The notes beneath the pieces were generated by a model, which was not told the DNA's origin, made no database searches, and worked only from the letters and a program-made list of their open reading frames with translations. From Beta vulgaris subsp. vulgaris (Eukaryota; Streptophyta; Magnoliopsida; Caryophyllales; Amaranthaceae): a stretch of 64,000 nucleotides of DNA. The translations under genes were made by a program, and so were the position numbers. Shown here one piece after another: positions 41,512 to 51,964 of the stretch. Numbering within the stretch: position 1 is the first letter of the stretch; each line of letters opens with the position of its first letter. The DNA lies in the NCBI RefSeq assembly GCF_026745355.1, contig NC_079209.1, positions 9,284,055-9,348,054 on the forward strand, read 5' to 3'.

Positions 41512-43615
41512 TGAACCAAGGAGATGTTATACCATCTACAAATACAACATTGTTGCATTATATATCAAATGATTATTAATATCATTTTGTAAGATTCAAG
41601 AGTAATGCAATTTGGTTGTTTTGGTTTTCATTGAAATAAAATAATACTACTTTAATAGTATTAATTTCGAGTGACTTATGCCATTTTATTGTATTATTTT
41701 TAGACGAAAGTTATTGACTATATTTTTCATGTCAACCAACAACGATTTAACACGATTATAAATCATTATCAATTAGTATAAAAAATAATGAGTTTACGAT
41801 ATTTTTAAAAGTCTCCCATTAAATCAACAAAATTGCAAATATAATATTTATTTCTTTAAATCGTGTTTTCCATTATTTGGCCCATAAAAATATATGATCA
41901 TATATGTATTTTTGAATAACGCATGAATCTTATTGTCCAATAATTCGACTAATGAAAGGAATTTTTACTTTTTTTAATGGTGAATCAACTAAAACTTTAT
42001 AATATACCACTAATGTACTTTATTTGTCCATTAATTTTATTCTAATTATAAATGGCAATTGGAAGTTTACTATATCTACCACTATTTATAAGGTAATTAT
42101 CATTTCAACTTGATCTTCCACTCTTTTTAACGGCAATTTATTATGATGAATCTAAAAATTCAATCCACGATTTTATTCCTTGCATCATGATAAAGCAATC
42201 AAAGAAGATGTTTTTTTAGGGATTTTAATTCACCATATACGTCATTGTTATAAATGCAATAGAATATGTCAAACATTAATCATTCTTTTTAATACGTTGT
42301 GCAAAATTAAATTTCCTTTGTTCGTTTTTTCTCAACTCAATTATGAGGCTTTTCATTACAATTAAGAATGGTTATTCTTCCAAGATCAATATAGCACAAT
42401 CAGATTTGATTTATGATAACTCACTACAAGAGGTCAATCAATTAGTAGGTAATGTATATACATTTTTATTGGTCCCCAAATATTACTTAAATCATGTAGT
42501 TAAAACATCGTTTCATTTTGTTTTAGATGTCTTGGAATCATCATTTCATTTCACGTACGAGAGTTAATAGTTATGGATGAAAGATATTGTATAGATGTAT
42601 AAAGCCAACAAATATATGTTTTATTTTAATTAGATTATTTTGAATGGTATCTATAGTATTTCCTCGTTATTGGTCAGTTTTACAGCTATGAAGATCAAGC
42701 TTAATAGTCAATTAATTAAAAAAAAAGGAATTTATAAATGAACCAATTTGTATTCTTGCATGTGAATTATCCATACGAAATGATGGAGGTATTATATTTT
42801 AACTACTTTATTTATTATTTATCATGTATACCCTAATTACAAACACTTATTCTTTTTTTCAATAATATTACCATTGAATGATCCTTATATGTATATCCTA
42901 ATGTTGCTATTTTGTTATTTTAGGTGTTTACTTGCACAATACAAAGATATCCAAAATATATATATAATCTCGGACAAAATATATATATCCAAATGGTAAC
43001 ATCATACTTATATTAGTAAAAGTACAAAAAAATTTTGTTTTATTTTAACTTAGTATCCTTGAAAAGGATGTAACTTTCATAATGTTCAACCTACAGATTT
43101 AAGAACGATTGTTATGTGCGAGAAAAATCTAAGTTCATAACCCATTGCCCGTTACCAATAACGCACACTCTAAGGATAGCTAATGCAAAACATTAAACTA
43201 TATTTAATTTTATGAACATTAGCGATGAGATTTTTTTTGTTACTATTTATGTATTTCGGTAAGTTATAATAATGTATTTATTATAAATCATTACAGTTGC
43301 TCATATCCTCTTATTTGTATTATGATGTAATGTGTGTAGAACCAACTAATTAGGATTATTGGGAGAATAGTTGATATCGGTCTAGGAAGTTTCAAGCTGT
43401 TGAATAAATTCAGCTTATTATTTGTCGTGAAATTTGAGGATGACTGGAACTATATGCATTCAACTATGCGATAAACAAATCGAGTTCCTCTTTCAGACAA
43501 GTCTATCTATCATAATCAAATACTCTGTTGAGATATGTCTACGTTGATTGATTGGTATAATGTTCAATAGATATTTATAATATTTTTTATTTTGTGTATA
43601 ATGTGATATTATATT
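41512..43615. other. AT-rich region upstream of the Helitron remnant
   Basis: No gene or RNA gene recognised. Short frames at 42180-42567 have no domain. At 43621-43800 the sequence is more codon-like (GNDMRLFRTNLLSRIKRKDI) and may be an upstream exon of the Helitron gene, but I cannot match it to a known part of the protein. Confidence 0.4.
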
Positions 43616-43849
43616 ATATTCAGGGTAATGACATGAGATTATTCCGTACGAATTTATTATCCCGTATAAAAAGGAAAGACATATTCATTATACAAACAAA
43701 TATTTTGTACACGGACATAGCCTCAAAGGTGCATTTTGTTCAAGACAGATTCTACGTTCCATGGTCAGAGGAATGTACTTATTTATTTAAGAAATATTTG
43801 TTATTAGCTTATAATGTTATTTTTTTGTTCTTTTTTCTATTTTAACTAT

Positions 43850-43898
43850 TAATATTAATATTATTATTATTATTATTATTACCATTATTATTATTAAA
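43850..43898. repeat. (TTA)n microsatellite
   Basis: ATTATTATTATTATT run with one ACC interruption, ending at AAAGGGG where the Helitron coding piece begins. Confidence 0.85.
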
Positions 43899-44923
43899 GG
43901 GGAGAAACAAAAGGATCTTCGACTGGAAGTCGTATAGTCTTGCCAGCTTCATTCACCGAAGGACATAGTTATATGAAAGAAAACTATCAAAATGTGATAG
44001 CTATTTGTAGATGGTATGATTATCCGGATTTATTCATAACATTTACTTGCAATTATAAGTGGTTAGAGATGACTAGATTTGTAAATAAAAGAGGCCTCGG
44101 GCCTGAGGATAGGCCAGGCATCATCTGTCGAGTTTTTAAGATGAAATTAGACCAGCTGGTCAATAATTTTAAAGACCGCAAAATATTTGGCAGGATTAGG
44201 GATGGTATGTAACACATCATCCTTATTTTTATTATTATTATAGTTTTAAATTGCCTTTTTATTCTAATAATTATTTATTATCTATAATATGAATATGAAA
44301 ACTTACTTTGGCTATCTTCGCATTTTCAGTGGTATATACAGTTGAATTCCAAGTGTGGTTTACCACATGCTCATATTATGTTGTTCACGCATCAAAAAGA
44401 CACATACCCTGTAGCTTCAGATATTGATAAGATTATTTGTGTTGAGTTTCCTAATCAATGTGAAGATCCAGAACTATATCAAGTCGTCAATGAGTACATG
44501 ATGCACGGTCCATGTGGTGCAGCAAACACAAATGCACCGTGTATGATTGACAAACAATGCAGTAACCATTTTCCCAAGAGATTCATTAATGACACTAAAG
44601 TGGATGATGAACGATATCCAGTGTACATGCGAAGAGATAATGGATCTATAGTTGAGAAGACTGGAGTTCATCTTCATAATCGGTATGTTATTCCATATAA
44701 TGTTGAATTGCTTCGTAAATATCGAGGACACATCAACGTTGAATGGTGTAACCAATCCAAATGAATTAAATATATGTTCAAATATGTAAACAAGAGGTAT
44801 GACAGGTTTATTGTTGTGGCTTATCAAGACATACAAAAAGAAGGTGATGCCAAAAAAAATAGAGGAGATGAATATGTCCTACAATTATTGCCGATACATA
44901 TCGGCATGTGAAGCAATTTGGAG
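43899..44923 (+). pseudogene. Helitron Rep/helicase N-terminal part with an intron, interrupted by copia
   Basis: The frame opens with SRIVLPASFTEGHSYM and continues ICRWYDYPDLFITFTCNYKW, LGPEDRPGIICRVFKMKLDQ and KIFGRIRDG. A 125-base segment (44205-44329) starting GTATGTAA and ending TTTTCAG looks like an intron. After it come VYTVEFQ, a one-base shift, and CGLPHAHIMLF, the HUH motif of the rolling-circle nuclease. MMHGPCGAANTNAPCM, CSNHFPKRF, NRYVIPYNVELLRKYRGHIN and MFKYVNKRYDR follow, with a TGA in between at 44764-44766. CRYISACEAIW (to 44920) ends abruptly at copia sequence. No helicase domain is left in the window. The fragment corresponds to the Helitron_like_N domain. Confidence 0.92.
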
Positions 44924-45174
44924 GACTCCATGAAAATCTCCTTGCCACAACTCTTGCCTTGCAAGTTGCTGATACAACCGGGTGAGAAAACTTCATGAAA
45001 ATCAACACCCTCAACTTGAGTGAAACCCCTTACCACAACTCTAGCCTTGTAGACGGGAACTCCCGAATCCGATGTACCCTCCTTTCTTTTGTACAACCAC
45101 TTACACCCAATGATCTTCTTCTTCTTAGGTACAACAACCAACTCCCAGATATTGTTCTTGTGCAAGGACTCCAT
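44924..45174 (-). pseudogene. Copia RT N-terminal part with a local duplication, minus strand
   Basis: 45174 leftward encodes MESLHKNNIWELVVVPKKKK, IGCKWLYKRKEG and YKARVVVRGFTQVEGVDFHE. At about 44970-44924 the KARVV(A/V)R coding stretch is repeated as a shorter copy (AAGGCAAGAGTTGTGGCAAG then ATTTTCATG) before the element ends. The copy lacks about two dozen internal bases present in the first. Confidence 0.85.
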
Positions 45175-45844
45175 CTCTTACTTCATTGCTGTCACCACTT
45201 GCTTGAATCGGGTAGAGATATTGCTTCCTTTTAGGAGCATGGATCATCAAATGTCTTAACCTCATTTGCCATGGTGAGAGCATATTGCACATACTCACAC
45301 TCCTCAACATATCTTTGAGAAGGTTTGATTTGCCTTCTTTGTCTCTCACTGGCAAGTGTCTTGCGTTGGGTTTGAGGTGAACCCTCAACATGCCTCTCTT
45401 GAGTGAGAGCATCATCATGTGAAACAATTTCAAGCTCCACCTTCTCCTCGGTGTCATGAGATGAACCTTCATCATTACAAATAGAAAGCTCCTTCTCTGG
45501 ACAGATCAAACATGATTCATCAAACACAACATCTCTAGAAGTTATTATCCTCCTAAATTTTTAACACCAAACTCTATACCCCTTAACCCCCCAAACTATA
45601 GCCAATAAATACAGATTTTCTAGCTCTAGGTGCAAGTTTAGCCTCATTTACATGAATGTAGGCTGGACAACGAAACACTTTTAAATTAGAATAATCACAA
45701 AGAGTTCTGAATCATACCTCTTGAGGAGATTTAAAGTTAAGGGAAAAGTGAGGAGACCGGTTCACCAAATAGCATGTCGTTAGAACCACTTCGGCCAAAA
45801 GATCTTCCCCAACTTGGCTTGTGAGAGCATACATCTTGCCATCT

Positions 45845-46300
45845 CTAGGAGAGTCCTATTAATTCTCTCCATAACACCATTTTGTTGAGGCGTTCCAACA
45901 AAAGTTCTATGGCAAACAACTCATCAAGACAATACTTAGTGAACTTCTTTTCAACAAACTCTACGCCATTGTCAGTTCTCAAAACTTTGATCTTCTTATC
46001 GGTCTTCTTCTCAATCATAGTCTTTCGTTGAAGAAGCACATCAAACATACTATCCTTGTGCTTGATAAAGAACGACCATGCCTTCCTAGAGAAATCATCA
46101 ATTATTGTGAGCAAGTAGCTACGATCATCCAAAGAAGTCTTCCTAGAGGGATCTCATAAATTCAAATGGATGTAATCAAGAGGTCCTTTAGCGTTGTGTA
46201 TTGCGGGCTTGAAGCTAACCCTCTTGTTTTTAGCAAACACACAATTCCCACAAAGCCTAGGTTGCCAAGCTTCACATTATCTAGTAATCCTTGCTCGCAA
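45845..46300 (-). pseudogene. Copia integrase, minus strand
   Basis: 46132-45845 gives DDRSYLLTIIDDFSRKAWSF, IKVLRTDNGVEFVEKKFTKY and then a shifted end, ELLLERLNKMVLWRELIGLS, where the family reads TPQQNGVMERINRT. Upstream (46300-46140) is the zinc-finger end, partly readable. D and D of the catalytic triad are present; the E lies across a frame break. Confidence 0.85.
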
Positions 46301-46467
46301 AGTTCGCACATTCCTTGCTCTCCTAATGACCAAGCCTCAAATATGAAAGCTTGCTATCAGCATCACCCATAGTGCTGGTGGAGACATTAGCCGAACTACT
46401 AACCAAGGAACCTTGTAACACATACAAGCTTCCCCTTTTAGTTCCCTTCATCAACACAAGTTCACCC

Positions 46468-46875
46468 CTAAAAACCTTCAATACTCACACCTTCCGCTAT
46501 GTACTTACACCCATTGTTGTCAAGAGTACCAAGAGAGATCAAGTTCTTCTTCATTTCCGTAACATGGTGGACTCTGCACAATGTTCTAACCATGCCATCA
46601 AACACCATGATATCCGCGGACCCTATGCCAATGACCTTGCAAGTTGCATTGTTTTCCATGGTGATTGTGCCTCGATTATACTCCTCATATGAGGTGAACA
46701 TGTCTTTGTAGGGTGTCACATGAAAGTAAGATCCCGAGTTCATTATCAATTCACTCTTGCTCTTGAGCCTATCATGAGTAACAGCCAATGCACCACTTTC
46801 GCTATCGGAATCAACATAACTTACATCGGTGGAGTTCATGGGTTCCTTGCCTTTCCCAGACATACTAACCCCCAA
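46468..46875 (-). pseudogene. Copia protease segment with Asp-to-Asn active site
   Basis: A 135-codon frame: ELIMNSGSYFHVTPYKDMF stands where Tork elements have W(I)LDSGCSFHMTP, so the catalytic Asp is Asn. GIGSADIMVFDGMVRTLCRV and EMKKNLISLGTLDNNGCKY follow, the normal protease-to-integrase linker. Protease would be inactive. Confidence 0.85.
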
Positions 46876-47690
46876 TTGCTTGTTTTTTCAACTTATAGCA
46901 TCCGGACTTAATGTTCCCCTTTAGATGACAATAATTACAAGTATTATGCCTATTAGAATTGGGCTTCTTTGACTTAGAACGCGCCCTATTCTTACCACCT
47001 TGAATAGTAGGTGCAACATCATTTGATCTACCCCTAACAAACAAGCCATCACTCGAGTTTGATGATTTAGATGTCAATTGATTATCACTCAACTCCCTTT
47101 GTTTCAAAGCATCCCTAACATCATCAATACTCAAATCATCTCTACCATACAAGATAATTCTCCTAAAATACTTTGTATGAAGAAGGTAATGAACACAACA
47201 ACCAAATAGCCAAATCTTCATCATCGAAAGTCACATCTTGAAGATCCATAACAATGGAATAAAACTCATATAAATTAGACTTAAGAGAATTACCTTCCTC
47301 AAGTCGAGGGTCATACAATCTACTCTTGAACAGAAGTCGGTTAGTGTCACTCTTTGCCATGTAAAGAGACTCCAACTTCAACCATAGACCCGTCACCAAG
47401 TCCTACTTAGAAACTTCCCTCAATACTTCATTAGAGAGAAAAAGTTGTAAAGCCGATAAAGCCTTCATACCTACTTCTTCCCGTTTCTCTTCTGTCATAG
47501 TAGTAGGGATCTTCACTTTACCCACATGAGCCTTGTGAACACCATTTTGAATCAAGATTGCCTTCATCTTCACTTGTCATAGTCCAAAGTTGATGGACCT
47601 ATCAAACTTATCAATATCAAGATTCATTGTTGACATATTCTTTAAAGAAATCAACTAGAAACCTCTCAAACCTTAAGTTATGATACCAAT
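46865..47690 (-). pseudogene. Copia gag with altered zinc knuckle, minus strand
   Basis: The start near 47627 reads MNLDIDKFDRSINFGL. Frames 47399-47163 and 47224-46865 give LKLESLYMAKSDTNRLLFKS, EFYSIVMDLQDVTFDDEDLA, LLCSLPSSYK and LYGRDDLSIDDVRDALKQRE, the Tnt1-type gag. The knuckle reads CNYCHLKGNIKSGCY, where the conserved His is replaced by Asn, so zinc binding is lost. At least two frame changes and a stop are present. Confidence 0.85.
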
Positions 47691-48124
47691 TGTTAGCAGT
47701 AAATGCAATTTTTAGGACCAAGGGTTTGCTAGTTAACTTCAAGTTCAACAACAAATGCAAAGTTGTAACTTTAATGAGAAATGGAAGCAATAAAGAGAGA
47801 TAAAGATTTAACGTGGTTCGATCAACCTTGACCTACACCCGCAAGAAAGAACCTTAGAGTTTTCTTTAGCCTCTCTAATGGAGGAATTACAATGGAGAAG
47901 AGGGAGAGGCTTATATTTTATGGTTAATTTGAATCTTAGGGTTTCAAAATGAATTTAAGATGTCTTATATATGACCTCCTAAAGTTTACAAAATGACCCA
48001 AAAACCCAAAACATTAAATCTGGAAAAATTCGGATTAAAACACGAAATTCCGCAAAAACAGCGCCAGTTGCCCGCCCGGGCTACTTCCACGGCCCCTGGT
48101 GCAAGGTTTTCAAAAATATTCTGC
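47691..48124 (-). repeat. 5' LTR (inner part) of the truncated copia element
   Basis: It begins TGTTAGCAGTAAATGC next to the PBS. It includes AACGTGGTTCGATCAACC (about 47810-47827), a stretch frequent in Tork LTRs, and a GC-rich CCCGCCCGGGC patch (48071-48081). It is interrupted by the hAT MITE and resumes at 48760; the outer end is not defined. Confidence 0.7.
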
Positions 48125-48132
48125 CTTAGGAC

Positions 48133-48751
48133 AAGAGATGGCCAACAGTGCGGGCCAATCTAGCCTAACCCGTCTCATGGATCGTGTGGCTCCAGCCCAC
48201 AAAAAGCCCGGTCCAGTCCACCTCGAACCGTGAAATTGGTGGGAGGATCGTGGGCCGAATTTTTGAGCCCAAGCCACGAAGCCCGCTACTAAAACCGCAC
48301 AGTTTGGTCCATGAAAGCGATCCAGCCCGACCCAGTCCAGCCCAAGTAATTATCCAACAAAATTATGTATATTTTAATAAAATTATATATATTTTAATCA
48401 AATTACATATATCATAATTCAATTAAATTCAAAAGTAATGAAATTATTCATTAATATTAATAATTATATATATATTAATTAATTTTAAAGGTTTTATGTA
48501 ACAATAATGAATAACTTCAATGATTCAATAATTTTGAAAAAGATAATTTCTCATGTCGGACCACTAGCTCGTCCAGCTCGCTTGGCCCACGAACGGCCAG
48601 GAAGTCTCCTTGAACCATAAAAATCGTTAATAACAGACCGATATGGGCTAAGATTTTTCAGCCAATGGACCAGCCAGCCCAAATCGTGAATTTCACGGTC
48701 CGCTAAGGACCATGGACTAACCCGCTCAGCCCGCACCAGTGGCCATCTCTA
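48133..48751. mobile_element. hAT element, non-autonomous, 8-bp TSD CTTAGGA(C/G)
   Basis: TIRs AAGAGATGGCC at the left and the complement of GGCCATCTCTA at the right, extending to about 22 bp (AACAGTGCGGGC versus ACTGGTGCGGGC). CTTAGGAC (48125-48132) and CTTAGGAG (48752-48759) are the target copies. The 619-bp interior has GCCCGGTCC/CAGCCC motifs and an AT-rich core (48360-48540), no transposase. Frames 48184-48417 and 48551-48736 are spurious. Confidence 0.88.
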
Positions 48752-48759
48752 CTTAGGAG

Positions 48760-49090
48760 GCAAAATGTATTGACCGAGTTTCGCTAGCCCGAGCTGCACC
48801 CCCTCGGTCGAGCTCCTGACACGCCTGCCGGGCTGCTGGGGAAAGTGGAGCACGCTTTGTGCCTGCGACGCACATCCTACAATGAGACTCTCTCTCCTTC
48901 TTTTTCACCAAGAAATCATGGCACACATAACATAAGACTTTATATTATTGTTTATGCATGTTATAAGACAATTCAAGTAGTTAAGTTTAATGCCTCAAAA
49001 AAAAAAATAGTTAACTTTGAAAAAAAAAAGTAGCTCATTGTTAACATTGATATACACTTTATGGAGAAAATATATCATTCTTAGTTATAG
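48760..49090. other. Outer LTR segment and spacer
   Basis: 48760-48870 continues the copia LTR, with a GC-rich part (CCTGCCGGGCTGCTGGGG, 48824-48841). After that the sequence is AT-rich with two A-runs (48999-49009, 49020-49029) and no gene. Confidence 0.45.
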
Positions 49091-49092
49091 GA

Positions 49093-49170
<78 letters not shown>

Positions 49171-49188
49171 TACTATTATTATTATTAC

Positions 49189-49219
<31 letters not shown>

Positions 49220-49220
49220 T
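49091..49220. repeat. (TTA)n microsatellite, about 130 bp
   Basis: About 43 trinucleotide units with a few ACT interruptions near 49166-49191. On the plus strand it translates as a poly-Leu frame, which is not a gene. Confidence 0.95.
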
Positions 49221-50979
49221 TGAAAAAAGCCGGTTCGAATTGTGGATCAATTCAAGTCGGATATATAAGGTTACGAATCGGGTCAGAGTCTGAGTATGCG
49301 GATTGAAGTCAAAGTCGGGGGCAAATATGGTATCCGATTGCAAGTATGCTCAAATTGTACAACATCTGATCCAAGTTCGACCTTTGCTATCCCTACTTAA
49401 CAATAATTAAAAATGACTACAAACATGTTAAAACCTGTAACTAAATGAATTAGGACCTTTCTTGTTTACTTGATTCTTAGTAGTTAGGTCAAAGTTATCA
49501 AGATATCATAAAAATGTTAATTGAGCCAACTAACTAAACCGTTATTAACTTTACCATTAACTTACTACTGTGAATGGTCATAGACTTCTAGTAATTAAGG
49601 TGATTATACGATCACCTACCAATGAGTTCGATACTTCGATTCTCACTAGAAGGTGAGAGGTAAGGACGAGAGACTATATAGTTGGGTAGGTTGGAATTGG
49701 ATCATAAGAGAAGGCAATAGGATCTTTATTTTGTACCTAAGCTTCTAAAAAAAACTACCCGGAATTTCCACCAACTATTCTTTGGCTTTTCTACTAAACA
49801 GCTGCACTGCAACAGCGTAGTCCAAAGCAGCGGGATATTTCCTGTGGTCCTTTTTAAAAGTTAGACGTATGTCTTTTTTTTTAATATAAGATGACGAGGA
49901 TTTGCTTGAGGGAGAATAAAGGACCTCAGGGATATGAGTTGGAGAGTGGTGTCATTACTCTACCACCTCAACTTCTTAAAGATTAGACTTGCGTAGTGTA
50001 TATGTACACCAGATTAATTTTGGAATTCCAATACTTAAAATTTGGCTTAAAATCATAATTAAATTTTGGCTCTAAAAAACTTTTACTCCTAATTCAAAAG
50101 AAAAGTAGAAAACCTACCATCAATAAAAGTGTACACGGGTGTGTTCGAAAATACCAATTAAAAAACGAAATCAAAATTTTTGCCTTTGATTTTACAAATT
50201 TATTTCTACTATTAATTCAATTTTTAATTTGAATGGGACCAAAGTTGAATACAAGTCACTTTATCGAAAAGTACGAATCTCTAGTTTGGACTGTATCTTA
50301 GAGTCTTGGCCCTTTTTACCGCTTTCATTGGGCGCCGTTTGTTTGGATCTACACAAAATCCTGGCAGAATTCCCTTAACTTGCTTTCTTCGTCAAATTTC
50401 TAAAAAGGGGACGCCTGTGGTCTCTACACTTTCTTGTTTTTCTTCTCAGACAGGTAAATTAGTGAAAAAAGGCAATTTTCACTACCAGCAGACATCATTG
50501 TTTTTTAAGATGCATCATTTACTTTTTATATTTTGTCGAAATATTTCTTTGAATGTTAATATTTTTTTAAGTAAAAATTATAAAAATTTAATATTTGAAA
50601 TTCTTGATTGAAGTGAATTTAACAAGATCCCACTTGATTTTGTTTTTTCCTTATATAAAGATGCGAGAGACCTAAGAATTAAATTACTCATAAATTATCT
50701 TTTTCCTTAGAATTAAATTACTCATAAATAGAGAAAAAAGCTTAATCTACTCATGTATAAGACTTAAATTATATATAAGTTCTTAAGTCTCATGAATTTT
50801 ACAGATTATATAAGTTCTTAAGTCTCATGTTTTTGGCAATCTTTATAGTCCTTCAATAAAAAAAAAAAGTAGGAGTGTAAATCATATAGGATAGCTTACC
50901 CGTAGTTCGCATAAAATTTGTAAAACTTAATTCTCCAATACTAATAAGTTTTGTAGTGGGTGAAGACAAAAGAGCATTG
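49221..50979. other. Intergenic region
   Basis: No gene supported. The frame at 50306-50611 (MALFTAFIGRRLFGSTQNPG) has no motif I recognise. TTTTTTT-rich and A-rich stretches are frequent. Confidence 0.45.
49570..49745 (+). mobile_element. Possible tRNA-derived SINE
   Basis: CTAGTAATTAAGGTGAT (about 49590) resembles a pol III A box and GAGTTCGATAC (49624-49634) a B box, about 35 bases apart, followed by T-rich sequence. Similar box pairs occur at 51776 and 57487. Ends and target duplication are not clear. Confidence 0.35.
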
Positions 50980-50987
50980 GTTCTCAT

Positions 50988-51482
50988 CAGGACCGTCTTA
51001 AACAATGTCGGGGCCCTGTGCCTTGTTTAAAAACTAGGCCCCTTACAAATTATCAGACAATTTTAACTATATGTAATTTTTAATATTGTAAAATATTACA
51101 TTAAGTAGTTTTTTTTAGTAAGTTTATTACATTTTTTTTTACATTGATATTCAGACTAATTGCTATTGTAGATTGAAAGTGGCAAGTGCTAAGAGTTACT
51201 GATAGTATACTGTATTATAGATTATAGGCTTATGACCTTATAGGATTATGCTTTGAAGATTATATGAAAAAAGAACAAAAATGTTGCTTACAATCATCGA
51301 ACCCACAACCTATATTAAATAGGCATAAACAAAACATAACACCTTACCGTTGAGCCAAGGAAGAACTAGTAAAATATAAATGTTGCAACTTATATAAATT
51401 CTATTTTTACAGTTTTGGGGCCTCATTAAAAATGGGGGCCCTGTGCTATGGGGCTGGCTGCACATGCTCATAGCCGGCCCTG
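50988..51482. mobile_element. hAT element, non-autonomous, 8-bp TSD G(T)TCCTCAT type
   Basis: Ends CAGGACCGTCTT (50988) and AGCCGGCCCTG (to 51482) are inverted with two mismatches. GTTCTCAT (50980-50987) and GTCCTCAT (51483-51490) differ at one base. The subterminal GGGGCCCTGTGC motif occurs at both sides (51011 and 51435). The 495-bp interior is AT-rich and non-coding. Confidence 0.88.
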
Positions 51483-51689
51483 GTCCTCATAACATTAGAT
51501 GTTGTATTTGATAGAAAAATGAATATATGCAAGCTTATACTAACTTCACTTTTGCCAACACAAAACTTTGACTATTAATATTTTTGATCATTTATTAGTT
51601 AAATTTTTTTTAAAAAAATACTACATTGATCATTTCACAATTACATACACCGTTTTCTTTTTCACATATTCCAACACGCCTCTTTTGAC

Positions 51690-51964
51690 ATTAACTAGTT
51701 ATTAGGCCCGGGCTACGCCCCGGATAAAAAAAAATTCATTTATTAATATAATACTTTATGATAATAACACTAAGTACAACTTAGCCTAGTGGTTAAGACT
51801 TTAGTATATGAACTTGAGGTCTCGGGATCAAACCCTATATTATGCAATTTCTAAATTTTTTATTGTACATGGATTACATGAACTAAAACTCCCTAGGGAG
51901 AGCGCCACGTGACACAGTTTTTTGTTTATGCACGCCTTTTAATATATTTGTATAGATATCTCTA
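51690..51964 (+). mobile_element. SINE-like insertion within a GGCCCGGGCTACGCCCCGG repeat
   Basis: ACTAGTTATTAGGCCCGGGC then TACGCCCCGG (51693-51722) opens a repeat that ends near TTTAATATATTTGTATAGAT (51940-51959). Inside is a pol III-type pair: TAGCCTAGTGG (A box, 51783-51793) and GGTCTCGGGATCAAACC (B-box region, 51820-51836). The same spacing and wording appear at 57487-57560 on the minus strand. tRNA-derived SINE is the most likely reading. Confidence 0.5.

Larger units (their letters stand above)
44924..48124 (-). mobile_element. Truncated Tork/Tnt1-like copia retrotransposon, minus strand
   Basis: Going leftward from the LTR (47691 onward) the order is PBS (47680-47690, complement ATTGGTATCAT), gag, protease, integrase and the first part of RT, after which the element stops at 44924 against Helitron sequence. 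RT palm, RNase H, PPT and 3' LTR are missing. The right side of the 5' LTR continues past the hAT MITE at 48133-48751, at least to about 48860. No target duplication can be defined because one end is lost. Confidence 0.88.

Noticed and set aside
49017..49223. Poly-leucine ORF
   Set aside because: Translation of the (TTA)n microsatellite.
50306..50611. 101-codon ORF MALFTAFIGRRLFGS...
   Set aside because: No recognisable domain, no promoter-like or splice context, and the second half is AT-rich low-complexity sequence.
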